Source of the DNA: Capitulum mitella
Taxonomy: Eukaryota > Arthropoda > Thecostraca > Pollicipedomorpha > Pollicipedidae
Direction: 5' to 3'
Assembly (NCBI GenBank): GCA_030062745.1
Contig: CP099840.1
Location: 34,723,101-34,787,100 of the forward strand
DNA length: 64,000 bases
This document shows, in pieces, positions 34,480-48,047 of this stretch. The translations under genes and the position numbers were made by a program. Position 1 is the first letter of the stretch; each line of letters opens with the position of its first letter. The notes beneath the pieces are model-generated. The model did no database searches. It was not told where the DNA came from and saw nothing but the letters and a program-made list of their open reading frames with translations.

Positions 34480-37400
34480 TTCTGAAACTGTCGAACGGTT
34501 TATGACAGCTTATGAAATGGTTAAAGGACCTAGAGCATTACTAGAGGCGCCTCTGTTACAGCAGAGAGAGACTTAACCCTATTCCCGGCATGGGGGCTGA
34601 ATCTACCCCCCCCCTTTTTTTTTTGCTTGCCAATTCCAGGCTTTTTGACGCAACCTCACGAAACCTGGTTACTTTTCTGAACTATTTTTTCTACGTACTG
34701 TGACAAAATTTCGAAATTCTGTTTTGCTCAGCGGCGGAGCCAGGCAACGTTCTTGGGAGGTACTTCAGGCCAATTTTAGCCCTGTTGAGGGTAAAAGGAA
34801 AATGACTCCCAAAGCTAACGTTTTTGAGATAGAACTTAAGACTTTATGACTTTATGGATGTATAGCTAAATAGTTGGGCAACGTGCAAATACAATTTTGT
34901 TCATCTGAGGTCACTTAGCAAAAGCAGGTCAAGGTCAAAAGCCCAAATTTGGTTTTATAGTAATAATTTCGGCGCTATTTTTTCAAATGCCAAACCCAGA
35001 ATACATACGACATAGAATGGTGTCCCCTACTTGTGTGTAAAGGTTCAGCTTGATATCAGGTCAGGTCAAGGAGCTATGATTTAAAATGTCGGTGCGCATA
35101 CCCTATATCACAACAGTCGTAAAATGGAATTTTTGAAATAGAGCAAATTCAAATGACTGAAAATGTTTACAGCTAATAATAGATGCGCACGAGATCGTTC
35201 CAACTGACTCCAAGGTCACTGGAGGTCATTTAAGGTTAAAGGTCACAAGTTGATCTGAAGAGCATGCGGCCATGACAGTTTCCCCTTTTTCATCTCCCTG
35301 GCACCGCCTATGCTAACATTATACAAACATTGTAATACTATTTGTACTTCTTTAGCGTAACATGACTAGCAGAAGCCCAAAAAGTGCTTTTGTCTTTTTT
35401 GTTCATTCATTTGTTGAAAAACCAATCCTCCTATTTTTGAAATCCTGTGAACGCCCCATGAATTTTCTCAAAATTCCAAATGTATGGACCAATGGTAAAA
35501 TCCCCATTTATAATCTCTCGATTCATGCCAATTTCATCAAAATCGGTCCATAAACAATGGAGTTATAAAAAGTCCAAAAATATCCCCCATTTTGACCTTT
35601 TGCCCCCCTGTATACACCCTTTTCAAAGTTTTGAAAACTTCTTTTTATAGAAATGTCGTTTACGTCATGGCAAATCGATTGCCGTTTGTTGCAATGAAAT
35701 CGGACAAGTAGTTCTTGAGGTCTCGGGGGGGGAGGGGCAAATCCACCCCCTGCTGGGAATCAGCCATACCGTTATTCCTCCGGGAATAGGGTTAAAGAGG
35801 GCCATTGTTATTGCCTGAGGGGTTCCCTACCTGGCAAAAACTCTCCATGGACGACAGAAGGGAACCCGAGATGGCTGATGTGTTCCTGACTGTCACATAG
35901 GTCCATCAAACTGCCCGAGGCGAACTTGAAATTGCCAAAGGAGCGCCTGAAGCGTCCGAGGGACACGTGAAACTGTAAAAAGGAACCTGAAAACGCTAGA
36001 CGGCAGACACCTCGAGACCACCAAAGGTGACCATGTAAATGCAAGAGGGAACCTAACCTAAGCCAGCAAAAAGTCTCCAATAGCAAGGAGGCAGAGGAGA
36101 TCCTGGACCAGATACAGACACTAGGCGCGGATCGGACGGGGATAGGGGCGATGGCCCCCCTGAGCCCTGAGAAGGACCCCTCTCAGATTCGAAAAGGGGC
36201 CCCAAAGGTGCCCCGTATGGGTTTTGCGTGGTCTCAGTGAAAACGTGACAGGTTCTTGATGCAGTCAGGGTGCCTTTGGGAGGGTTAGAAGACCCCTGAC
36301 ATGCCTAGAAGGATCACTGAAGTCCCCAAATCGCCCGTGACACCACAACAGGCAGATTGCCCTGAGACCGCTAGAAGGGTCACAGGGCCCCTGGCCCAAG
36401 CCGCAGGCCAAGATGAGGACTGATTCCCTAGGACGGCATAGGGGCTCCTGGAATGGCATAGGGGACCCAAAGGGGTCTCACGGAACTGTGTGAAAAGCTG
36501 AAAGTTCCTGATGCAGTCAGAGGGCCCAGGGAGGGCTAATGAAAGCCTTAGACGGCAAAATGGCCCCTAAGATGGATAGAAGGACCCCTGAAGTTCTCTA
36601 AAGGTCCCCGGGACCGCAATAGGGGTCCCATCACGGCAAAAAGTCCATACGACCGCTTAAAGAGATCCAAATCCATAAAGCGACCCCTGTTGGCCTGTAG
36701 GGGACCCCATGCCGGTATGTAGTGCCCCATACCAGCCTATGCGAGCCCCCTGCCGGCATGTAGGGGTCCCCTGCCGGTCTGGAGGGGCCCCTGCCGACCC
36801 GTAGGGCCCCTGCCAGTCTGTAGGGCTCCTGCTGGCCTACAGGGGGCCCTCTGCCGGCTTGTAGAGGACCTCCTGCGGGCCTTTTGGTCACCTGCCGGTA
36901 GGGCTGTAGGGCTCCCTGCCAGCCTGTGGGCCCCTGTCAGCCTTTGGGGCCCCTGCTGGCCTGTGGAGAGACCCCTTGCCGTTTTACAGGGCCCTGCCAG
37001 CCTGCAAGGCTCCCCTGTCGGTCGGTCCCCTGTCCCCTGCTTGCCTGTAGCTGACCCCCTGTCGGCATGAAAGGACCCCTTCTGACATACATGGGCCCTT
37101 GCCGCCTCCTGTAGAGCCCCTGCCAACCTGTGGAGCTCGTTTTCGACCTGTGGAGAGGCCCCTGGTGTGTAGAGGAGCCCCCTTGACAGCCTGCAGAGGG
37201 GCCCCCTGGCAGCTGTGGAGGCCCCCAGTAAAAAATTGTTTTCGGCGCGATCATAGACAATCAGAGAAAAACTAGCTGGTTGAAACTTATAAAGTTTAGC
37301 AACATCAACCGTCCACTGTAAAATTTTCAGTGGCCGTTTTTTCAGGGGGCCCACTCATAGGATATGGCTCACCATTGGTCATGCATCCCCCGAAATTTTG

Positions 37401-38160
37401 CACCTTGCGAGCCTCTTGTGAAATGTTACGTTGATATTCTTGTCTAGGGAGCCCTCTAGGAGTGAGGGGTCCGCCGCTGGGCGAGGACCTCCTCGAAATT
37501 CTTGGCTGGCTGCGTCCTTGTCCTCGAGTGTGTTAGGCGATCTTCCTGGCTCAGAAAGACTGAGACTGAGACTGCCAGGGATGCCCCTGAAGCGCTGACA
37601 AATGCCCTTGATGCGGCTAGAGGGGCCTTAAGACTGCCAGATACACCCCATGTAACAGAGAAAGACCCCTGATACGGCCAAGAAGTCTACCGGAGACGTT
37701 CAGAGGACCCATGACACTACATAAGGGCCCGGAAATCGCCGTAAGGTCTTTTGTAACTGCCAGAGGGCTCGTGGGGCGGCAAAATGTTCCGCACTGACGA
37801 CAAGAAGGGTACCGAAGAAAACAGGGGTCCACTGAGACGACCTGAGGGCCTCAAAATTACTAAGCCTTGAGACCTCCGTACAGCTCCTGAAACCGCCAAA
37901 GGACCTAGAGCGTTGCCAGAGGCGCGTCTGTCACGACAGAGAGAGACTTAAAGAGGGCCCTTGTTACTGCCTGAGGGGTTTCTTAGACGGCGAAAATTCC
38001 CCAGGGACGACAGGAAGGAAACTGAGATGGCTGCCAGATGGGTCCATGGCACAGCCAGAGTGTCCCTGAAACTGTCAAAGGAGCGCCTGAGGCATCCCGA
38101 GGGACACGTGAAACTAAAAAAGGAACCTGAGACCATTATAGCCCTCTGACACGGCACAAT
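34480..38160 (+). repeat. GC-rich 30 bp-periodic repeat block, second copy
   Basis: This block is related to the interior of the 12814-15617 element in the same orientation. For example, TTCTTGATGCAGTCAGG near 36250 matches 13694, and CCTGATACGGCCAAG near 37668 matches 14565. Segments are rearranged and one is interrupted by the piggyBac-like copy at 34573-35795. The 36690-37240 part repeats a CCCCTGCCGGCCTGTAGGG-like unit about every 30 bp. Confidence 0.75.
34573..35795 (+). mobile_element. piggyBac-like non-autonomous element, copy 2
   Basis: It has perfect 16 bp inverted ends TTAACCCTATTCCCGG, TTAA on both sides, and is collinear with 22152-23371. The flanks GAGAGAGACTTAA and TTAAAGAGGGCC match the unoccupied paralogous site at 37941-37957 (GAGAGACTTAAAGAGGGCC). 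This shows a single TTAA before insertion. Confidence 0.9.
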
Positions 38161-38164
38161 GAAA

Positions 38165-38823
38165 ACATTTTCACCGGCGTAGGACGAGTTAACCCTGTGT
38201 ACCAAGGTTTTGCATAAATTTTACGAAGCAGCCGAAGGTAACTGCAGAGTGTTTCCAACTCACACCTCAATTTACCGGGCGGCGATGAGAAAAATACCAG
38301 CCTCGAGTGTTGTTGTCCCTGTTGCGTCGAGTTCGACACGACAGGGACAACACGCGTTACGAGTGACGCGTTTGGCTCGTAGAATGGGAGTAGATTACCC
38401 GCCGTCATGTCCGCTTACCGTTTAACAGCGGGCGAATGACCCGATGTATTCAGGGGGATTTTAGCGCGCACAGTGCTGCAAGGACGCCATGTTTTTGAGT
38501 GATGAAACGCGAGTGAGTTCTGAGGTGATTCCGATAGATTCGTGTATTGACCATCCGGTAACCTGTGTAACTAGAACAGCCTGTTGAGTTCACAGACCAT
38601 AAGCTGTCACCAAAACTATTGTTACGAAAGTGTTGATTCTGTGTTTAGCGCAGGCGCTTGCTCAGGTGTACAAAACAGTGCTTTCATTGTGCGCGTCTTG
38701 GGCTGGTTACAAATGCCGCACATTTTCCGACGTGGCTACCTAGTGTTCTTCATATGAATCTGAATTGTGGCCTGGATGGTACATACATGATATATGCAAT
38801 ATACATGTAGCAACTGGAGATAA

Positions 38824-38862
<39 letters not shown>

Positions 38863-38920
38863 TATATATATATATATACAAAATCAACCCGAGGAATAGT
38901 GCCGTAGTGCCAATGTCTGC
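38165..38920. other. No gene recognised; (AT)n at 38825-38878
   Basis: No recognisable coding content. Confidence 0.5.
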
Positions 38921-38926
38921 CATATA

Positions 38927-39331
38927 CGGGGGTGTCCATTTGTATTCTTTTAAGAGGGCCCTGGGCCACTAAATGTTGATTTGAGTCCAACTAATGTTAG
39001 TTTGGGTCCACTCAGTATTTTCTGCCGGTTTTAAAGGGAAATGAGTAATAACAACGAAAAGAACGGCCGCATTAGATAAGAGATAGGTTAGAAGTAAAGA
39101 ATAAAGTCTAGAGCGATGTATCTATATTTCTGTCTTCTATCCATATACAACAACATACATGGAGATAAATGCAATTCTCTATTCGATAAATGGTAACAAA
39201 AAAGTATATAAATTTCTGTTGGCCAAACTAAAACAGGTTAAATGCATTCAGAAACCCACATTTGGGGGAGGTTAGGTTGTCGGGCCCTCGGCTCGGTCAC
39301 CCCCAATCATTTACCAAAATCGACGCCCTTG
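38927..39331 (+). mobile_element. hAT-type MITE, 405 bp
   Basis: The ends GGGTGTCCATTT and (reverse complement) GGGCGTCGATTT match this family. The flanking 8-mers GCCATATA and TCCATATG agree at 6 of 8 positions. It is the least interrupted copy in the window and serves as a reference for the others. Confidence 0.75.
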
Positions 39332-39334
39332 TCC

Positions 39335-42300
39335 ATATGTTTAGAAACATTAATAATGACCGCAAGATTCCTTTCCGTTTGTATGCCTCAATAGCCCTCC
39401 CCTTCCAGGGACGTAGGAACCGGGGGTAGGGGGCAGCTGCCGCCCCCCCGGCCGCCCATCTTTGGGCAACATTTAGAATAACCCCGGCGGTGCATGGAAA
39501 GAAGGTAAAAATCACGTTTGCCCCATCTCCGGAGAGGTTCCGACGCCCCCCCCCCAGAAAAAAAACATCAAACGATTTAAGTGATCTAACAACCGACTGA
39601 CGGTGTTCGGTTCGGTCTGATATAGTGAGGGGGGAGGGGAGAGAATGAGTTTTGAAGCCAAATAAGAGATGAAAATAACGAATAACGAAAAATACATATA
39701 ATGCACACGTTACAAAATTTGGACTGACGGTAAGTATGAGGCACGGACGCCGCCAGTGGTGGCAGGGCCGCCAGTGCCACCCCCATCCCTTGCCCTTCTT
39801 GGCAGCGGTGACGTACATCACGTGCATTGTGCCCTGGCATACAAGGTATGTCATCACGTGCCTCACTCCTCCCTCAGCCGTGGCCCCTGGAGGACCCAGC
39901 CAAACTTTGCCAGAATCGGTACGCCGATAAATGTGAATATATAGACTGGTGCCAATGCTATATGTTGTTGAAATTGCTGGACATCTCACCATAGGTGCAA
40001 CGGGGGAACCCATGTCCCCTAACCCCATAAATTTTGGCCAGTTTTTTGTCGTCCCCCTTTAATTTTGGCCGGAGAGTAAACGATTCCCGTGATTTCCCGT
40101 TTCAAATTAACATTTTGGGTCTGATTCCCCCAGACTCCGATTTGCCCCCCACCCGCAGTTTACGGGACGTGGCTGACCCATAATGTAACACCTATTAAGT
40201 GCTTATGATTTGGGCTTCACAAGTGCTTCGACTACAGGTCATGCAGCGTCCATTTGTGCCTGACGCCTGACGCCTCAGATACAGATGCGAGTCAACGATG
40301 TGCATTAAGTGATTCCACGTATGCTTGTCTGCTCGTTCATAGGAACGTCGCCAGGGTTCGATGCCTAGAGGAGGGGCCACTGCAGTTTCATGGGGGCGGG
40401 GGACAGGGGCGCTGCATGTACGCAGTGCATTTGATCATGGGTGTGGTTTTTGGAAAATGATGTGCCCAAAGGCATATGGAGATATCCATACATGACGTAT
40501 CGGGGGGACGGGGATGGAAGGAGGTCTTGACGGGCGTCTATGCCAAAAAATCAGAGAAGTGGATTTAAGAAGGTACTACGGGAGGTAAATTGCAGAAGGA
40601 TGTGCTACGTAGATCATGGGTGACTGTATGACGGCGGCATCCTGAAAGAAAATATATCTGTTTTCCGGTACCCTCAAAACACACTCGGGGAATATTTAAG
40701 ATTAGTTATAACATATCATGTGAATGAAAAGTGCATTTTGGTCGCCTTGGACAAATATTTCACGCATTTTAGTTATTGTATTTATCAACAGCGCCATAGG
40801 TATGTGAAATACAATAACGGTTTTAGAGAAAGAAACCAATCAACGAGCAGAAAATAAATACGTTGTTAAACCTTGAACACACCTGATACTTATCCAACAC
40901 TCTGCCTTGCTGCACCTGGCGCAGTTATAAACGGCAGCGACGATTGTTTTTGAAGAACGACACTAACGCATTTCCACCTTTTCACATAATGTATACCTGC
41001 GGGGGAAACTCGTGGAACTGCAGCGGTACTTGCCTGAATGCATGATGGCCGCCTTCATGCTTTCGATGTTCGACAACTGCCGTCGGCTTCGACATCGCTG
41101 GTGCTAACGATGCACACGTTTTAACACGTTTCATCGGCGATTTCAGTGGTGAAAAGAAACCGGATGAATAGATGAAAATTGGGCCGGCAGCCAGCGTGCT
41201 TATCTCAGTCTCAGTCTCAGTCTCAGTCGTCTCAGTCAAAATGAGCTGACGAGAACGCCTGGCGAGAATGAATGGTTTCTACGCTTCGATTCATAACAAT
41301 GTCCCCTTCAGTCGCACGTATGAAGTTAAAAAATGAGTAGGTACATGAATAGATACAATGAGTAGATAAAGGAAGTGGATAAAATGAGTAGATGCGCGAC
41401 TTGAGTCTCTTTAATGGAGGACCTTGCTCCAGGGCCCAGCTTGACACAATTTTACTTGGAGAGTGGTGGGGAAAAGCAGTTGGTGGGTGACATTGGAATA
41501 AACAAATCCCGATCTTTGCCGCTAAAGCTGTTTGTAGGTGGTTAACGTCATTGGTCTAAGAGTACAACCATATTTATTTAAATATGGTTAAATTCAATAT
41601 TTAAACATACCTTAAGTTGTGGGTGCCAAAGTAGCATTGTGGATGCCCATTTTCACTTTGTGGGTGCCGGGACACCCAGAGAGATAGGAGACCACACCCC
41701 TGCATTTGATGCACATTGCCGCTGACGCCAGGGAACACTCAAGGATCCAAGGGGTCCTGGCTCCCCGCCCACTGGCGACGCCCCTGGCCCCAATTGATGT
41801 CACAGCGGAAACAAGCCATGAATATGTTTCGGAATACTATTAAAATTATTATTCTTTTTGGCGTTTCCAAACCGTTGTCTTGCGTTTGCCCAAGCGATAC
41901 GCGTATACCGAAGTCTGGACATTCTCTCGTTTGATACTTTCCAAACCACCCAAAATGATCTAAAATCATGGCCTGCTCAGAAGTTCCATGTTAGTTTTCT
42001 GTTGTTTTTTTCTTCCAGCACGTCAAGTGAAGAAAGGTCATGGTGCACGAATCAAAGTCGGATGTACGTGTCAGATATTTCATACCCTGAATGAGGCATG
42101 CGATCGCAAGGCATATCCCCTGTTGCACTATTTCTTTTTTCCGTAGTTCGGGCCAATGAGTACTTTCATTAAAAACCCGGACAAAAGTAATAATCTTGAC
42201 GGCACCGAGTTGTCATTCCCAGTAATATTCCCAATAATATTCCCAATAATTCCCATAACGCACTCGCCCAGCTGAAAAAGCCGGAGGTTCTTTCGTGGCG

Positions 42301-42935
42301 AAACATAGCTCTCAGCGAGTCGCCTGTTCCGTTTCCCTTGTATGTATTAAAGTGTGAGGTCCCAAGACCTGGCTGGAACAAACGGCATAAATGGAACTTT
42401 TCATCACGCATATGGTACAATCTTGTCGATAACGATACCAGCTCATCACCGATGCATGCTTCAACAAGGAGCATTACACGTTACAACAGCGCTCATCACA
42501 GTGAAGCGTTGCACCGGGCAGAATCTCCTCAATGTAAAATGCATTGGTGACAAGTCTAATAGTTGCAAAATCCACGTATTACCAAGGTGTAGCTATCCCC
42601 GCATATTTGCTATTTCCAGGGCCGGAACCTTGTAAGAAGTGAAATGCTTCATGAAAAAAGAATAATGCAAGACTGCGCGAGCTCACTGGCGCGCAAGACT
42701 CACGATACATGCTTGTTCGACATCCGCAACAGAGACTGGCTACAACAGAACCTGAGACGCAGTTTAACTTTCTGGATAACAGTTCGAAGCACACGCCATT
42801 AAACGCACCCAATGCTACATCATACATTAACCATGAAAACGCAAGGGAAGGCTGATAGCTCTCACATGCATACACACACAAACGCACACATCCTGAATGG
42901 TGAGCACATCCTTGAGATCTTTGGGGACTAGGCAT
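39335..42935. other. Intergenic with unassigned repeats
   Basis: 39400-40170 is C/G-run-rich and looks like transposon ends, but no pair of termini was matched. A CAGTCT microsatellite lies at about 41203-41237. A minus-strand frame at 40982-41239 ends at a good donor (CGCAG|GTATAC), but no partner exon was found. Confidence 0.4.
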
Positions 42936-42939
42936 GCCA

Positions 42940-43610
42940 ATTAACGTCTTTTTCGTGACTGACATTTAGTGAGTGCAAACACACCCAGTGACGCAAAAAG
43001 CAGAATCTGAACAATCAGCGCTTAACGGACAATTATCGGTCTTGGCAATGCAACATGAACATTTTTTTTGAAAGGCTAGGACAGTGCTGTTAATCAGAAA
43101 TCACTTCCATCTTTTTGGGTCCCTGGCTGAGTTTGCACTAGTTGTAAATGTACATGCAGGTATGAATCACCATCCTAGTTATTTACATGACGGCATAAAA
43201 AGAAACATCGAAGAAACGGGAAACGTATCTGGCGAGGTAAATTCCAGGCACGCTCCACAAATCTTAAGCGCAATCAACGTCTTTCTTGACTAGCATTTAG
43301 TGCAGGCAAGCACACCCAGTGACACAAAAAGCCGGATGTGAACAATGAGGGCTCAGACGACAGCTGTCGGCTTTAAGCAACGCAACATCAGCATGATTTT
43401 TTTTTTACAAGTTATGACAACACTTTTCGTCAGAAAAGCCTTCCTTTCTCTTGGGTCCATGGCTGAGCTTGACTAGTTATAACTGTACATGCAAGTAAGT
43501 ATCACAATCCTAGCTATATGCATCGTAGCACAAAAATTAACCACGAAACGCGTGAGATATCCAGAGATGTGAATTTGAAGCATAAAACAGGGGTCTTCAG
43601 TGCCTGGTCA
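42940..43610 (+). repeat. ~330 bp tandem duplication
   Basis: CACACCCAGTGAC.CAAAAAG occurs near 42981 and 43311. GGGTCC.TGGCTGAG and ACATGCA.GTA also occur in both copies, in the same order. Confidence 0.75.
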
Positions 43611-44234
43611 TCTGGTCTTTGCTCATCCAGAACGCCTGCCGGCCAAACGAGTAGTGGTCTGAGGACAGAATGAAATGAGTAAAGAAAAAAAGACATCCTG
43701 AGAAGCACGTAGCGTAACTAGCTTCTGAGCTGTAAACGAAACATACACGCTTTCACCAGAGGCACTGTATTACCATATTACGCTACCATGCACATACTAC
43801 TCATGCTGCAAGATCTTTGCATCTTGCCTTCAACATTACACACGCTGCCACAGCTGCAAATGCGAAGCCACGCTTTGAAATCCCTCGGGATCACCCATTC
43901 ATTCGAATGGTAAACACGAAAGCTGATTTCGACATACAGTCCATATCTAGGAGGAACAATGGTACTACGATATCTAATGTCGGCACATCAGCATGTACAA
44001 ACTGTTTTTGGTGGTCGCTCGTCCATGCCGGTGAACGCTTGGACGCTCATGACGTATGAAAGGCTGAACAATGAAGGTCTACCGTGAGCGGAAGTGTCTA
44101 ACTGGAGTACCTGTTGTACGTACAAAAACGCACCTGCTGACTCATCTCCGGCGTCGGGGACCGAAGACCGACCAAGGACAGGGTACGTGAACTAATCAGT
44201 GACGTCTGTTTTGCTTGACTGGCAATAACTCACC

Positions 44235-46060
44235 TCATTTCTTTGCTGATCCCACAACTGTGGTGACTCTGCCTTTCGGCCGACCGCGGTTTTTTGTCAC
44301 CCGCGGTGGCATCGTCAGGTGACTCAGGGCAGAGGCTCCCCGATCACGCCAGGCCAATCGAGGAGCACCACTGGTGGACGGACCTGCAAAAGAAACAGAA
44401 TCGACGGCACTGCCCGTCCTCGCGCGAGAGACATGCCTTCCGAGTACTGGTGCTGGGGATGGAGAGAATCCATCATACCACACCAGCTGGAGTACCATTG
44501 GTAGACGGTACTACAAAAGGAACGGAACCGACGGCAGTGCGTGTCCTCGCTCGAGACACACATCCTCCAATCACTGGTGATGGGATGTGGAGCCCCCGAT
44601 CTGGAGGCGGTGACTGTCGGCGAATAGGGACGGCGACGGTGATCTGGCGGCGTGAGAGGATTGCGACCCAATCCCTAGGTACGCCTTCGGCGACCAGAGA
44701 CTGCGACGTGCCTCGGTGATGGGACCAGATAAGACAGGTGACGGGATCGCGAAATCATCGCCCATCGTGCGGGACACGAGACTTCACGGTGAACGTACCA
44801 CGGTTCGCTTGCTTAAAGGATGGTGGGGGCGGTGCTTAGGAGTCCTCGGGGATGGCGTTGGAGTTCTCCGGGATGGCGACGGCACTGCATAGCGAGGGAC
44901 CATGCGGCGGCTCAGGCCGGGCGGCGCAGTCCTCGTGAGAGGCGACGGGACTGCAGTACGATGATCCATCGGAATGTTCGTGATGGGTGTGGGAGTCATT
45001 GGATTCGGCGAGGGGAGTATGTGGTCATGATCAGGTCTGGGACGAACAGGGCTTTGGGATGTCTCGTCGCAGGTCAGGTCAAACATGGTCTGGGACATGG
45101 ACGACTACGCGCTGAACCATCATCCTCTGCGTCGCCTGTGGGCTGAATCAGCTCGTCAGTTGCTGCATCGGCGTCCACTTCTTCGACGACAACGAACGGA
45201 CGATCCTGCTGTAAGTATTCTAGGACAAGCGATAGTTTTTCCTCTAAGTCCTGATGTCTGTGACCTGTCAATTCGAATCCCACCGAAGCAATCTGAGCCG
45301 TGATCGCAGCCTTGTGAACCACTCACCTTCTGTTCGAGGAAGAGCAGCCCGTGGCAGTCGACGCGTCGACACAGACGGGTTCGTTGACGTCGGGGCCCAA
45401 GGCGTCACCTCGGCCTCCAAGTGGTCAGCAGCGTACGGCAAGAGCCACTTTTGCGCGATCAGGTCCTGGGAGAAAAGGTGCATCTGGCTGTCCCAACGAA
45501 TAGCCATTATGTGCCGGCATGGCATGGCATAATGCCTGTAGAAGAGGCAGCTTGAGTCTGTTGGATTAACAGCCACCACAACGGACCCGTCACACGCAGT
45601 CTGTTGGCCGTCTGACGAGACATCCAACGTCACGGACGCCGCCTGCACCAACTGGTCCTGCAGGAGAGGGAGGGCGAATGGTGTGACGTGTCGCTGCTAC
45701 TCTGCCAGCTAGCCGTGGCAGGAATTCGTTGACGCTTGTTGGTCTCAGCGTGGATTTCCGCATTCCTGTCGGCCCGCAGTGTGTAGCACCACAAGGTACG
45801 ACAGCACGAACTTCGGCAGTGGATCGTGCATCTTACACACGGACTTCAGTTTGCCGTGCAGCGACTCCGGATGATTGTGAAAACACAAACTAAGTCTGCC
45901 CCAGAGAGACCCCGCACACACTCCCCTTTTATGTCATCCCAGTTGTCCCCGAGGTATCTGTCTGTGGCGGGATTCCTGATCTCCCCACGGAGCCGACAAT
46001 ACTCATTAGTGCCCAGCATTTTGTCCAGATGTGCCAGGCCAGACCACCATGAGCCACAGA
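44235..46060 (-). pseudogene. SWIM zinc-finger (ZSWIM/MULE-like) protein relic
   Basis: The minus strand reads, in order: a GTNEYCRLRGEI helix and YLGDNWDDIKGECVRG (family: YF..NW..I..EWV). Next come ESLHGKLKSVCK (family: NRLES.N.KLK) and CLFYRHYAMPCRHIMAIR, a SWIM finger with C...C-x-H. It ends in a basic PRVTKNRGRPKGRVTTV tail typical of this family's C-terminus. Frame changes occur between 45650 and 45850, and the 44500-45100 part is low-complexity Pro/Ser/Arg. Catalytic RNase-H-like residues are not visible. It is either a dead MULE-type element or a decayed ZSWIM1/3-like gene. Confidence 0.65.
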
Positions 46061-46320
46061 AGGGCAGCCAGGTCTGATCACCAGGGGCTAAGGCCAGTGT
46101 ACCAGGCCAGAGCATCGGGAGCCAGAGCAGGGTTGCTAGGTCTGACTACCAGGGGTTGAAGCAGTCATGCTAGGTCAGACTGGAAGTGGCCATGACATCC
46201 CTTCCAGGCCAGACCACCAGAGGATGTAGCAGGGGCACCAGGTCAGACCACCTGAGGCTGAGACAGTCAGACTACTTGGGGGGCCACATAAGTGGTGCCT
46301 GGCCAGACCACTACAGGCAT
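46030..46320. repeat. Degenerate minisatellite, GCCAGACCACCA-based
   Basis: Words such as AGGCCAGACCACCA and CAGGTCAGACCACC recur every 40 bp or so. Confidence 0.6.
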
Positions 46321-46339
46321 ACACAAGGGTTCCAGAGGG

Positions 46340-48030
46340 AAATGACCCAGGGGATATGGCAATGTCTGCAAAATAATTGTCCATAAACAGCAGCCAGAAT
46401 ATTGAAAAGCATGTGATATTTTTGCAATCAGATGGATGCAAATCTCTTTAAGCCATCAGGTAGTTTAATTTCAACTAAGTGGCATAATGCATTATTTAGG
46501 CACAGCCAAAAAATTATGCCCATAATTTAAGGCCAGTTATCATTGTGACATCTACAGTCAAAAGCATGGGAACTTCTCTTCCGCTAAGTGGCCGAGAAGC
46601 ATTTTAGGTCAATTCTTTCTAATTGATGCCCAAAGAGTAAATGCTAAACTACAGAAAAACTGGGGGCTGAAGTCCCCTGGCCCTATAACTCCTGTGTTCA
46701 TGTCTACAGTTCACTGTGACCCAGAAAAATGCTGTATGAAGTGTCATTTGTGTGTTTCACAACACAGTTGTTAGTCGAAAGGGTCGTCTACAGGCGGCGC
46801 GGAAGGGTTGTCCAGTGCTTCGTCGCAGTTAAGAAACGCGGGTAAAATTAGCACGTTATGCGCACGCGCACTAGAGACGTCACAAATCTGTCGTGATATA
46901 CATAGAGGGTGGGTTCTGTGTAAATCGACTTCGAAAGTGACGCGATTGCGTGATTCGAAAGGGCCTGTTTTGTATAAATCGAGTCGGAAGTCGATATACA
47001 CGCTCCCTCAGTTTTTACGATGGCGCCGTTCGTAACCTTCAGGAAGTTTTGCATTTCTTTGGACTCATGTAGAAAGTTCACAGAAATAACTGTTATATTT
47101 TGAAAAGGAACCGGTTTGCGCAGTCTTTCGATTGAATTAATCTAAATGTCAAGTATGTTAAGTTTAAAACATGTTCTTTGTACGGCGAGTTAATTTATTG
47201 CGGATATGATAAGTTATTGCTCGTTTCCATTTCGGCGCTCTGTCGACATTGTATTTTCGCCGTTCCCCGCAGAAATTGCCATTCTCGTTAGTTGAGTGTT
47301 GACGGCGCACTGCTGTTTCGTAAATTCGTATAACTGGTACCCAATCCCACGGTTGTAGGTTTGGAATTCGACACCAGTAACTTTTGATCGGTGGCACATG
47401 TCGCGTGGACTCGTCTGGATGTCAGACGCCTCAGCCCAAGTGGCTGTGCGTCCTAACCCAGACCAGTCAACTAACCCCCCTACAACTGGCATGAGAGGAG
47501 TTGCATCGTCAACGGACCCGGGCCAAGGCCTTTTTCACAAGTCTGACTATCTTGCGTACGACCATAGTAGCTGCAGACGTCAGTAAATGCGGATAAAAAG
47601 AGCCAAAATGAACAAATCATAGTCTGTTATCAGTGTCATGGCATTGTGGGTGGCGTGGGGAATTTTGTGTATTAGTCAAGGTCGTAACTTTTTGTTATTC
47701 TCAAAGTTTTCAGATTTTTAGATGTTTGGTTCAAAATTTTGGGACTGGGTAAAATTGCCTCTCCAGTTCTCAGAGTCCTTGCCTGCACACCCATCCACAT
47801 GTCAAAATGGTTTTCATGATTATCATCCATCATGATTATCAGTTTGCTGCCCATTCTTAAATATCAGTCTTATCATCACACATATAAATCTGATTTTGCA
47901 CCCCTGTAAACTCTGTTGTCATGTTTGGCCTGTGCATCTGTTTTTGTCAACCTCAGGATGCAAAAGTAAGATTCTAAGCATTGTATCAGTATGCACAGTT
48001 GTGCTTTATTGCCTTATTTTCCTATTGCAG
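46340..48030. other. Upstream region of TAF5L
   Basis: No coding exon recognised. 46980-47050 contains a TTTACGATGGCGCC motif resembling a YY1-type core promoter word. A splice acceptor-like CCTATTGCAG ends at 48030, so an untranslated first exon probably lies in this interval but cannot be placed. Confidence 0.35.
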
Positions 48031-48047
48031 GTGACTATTGCTTCTTC

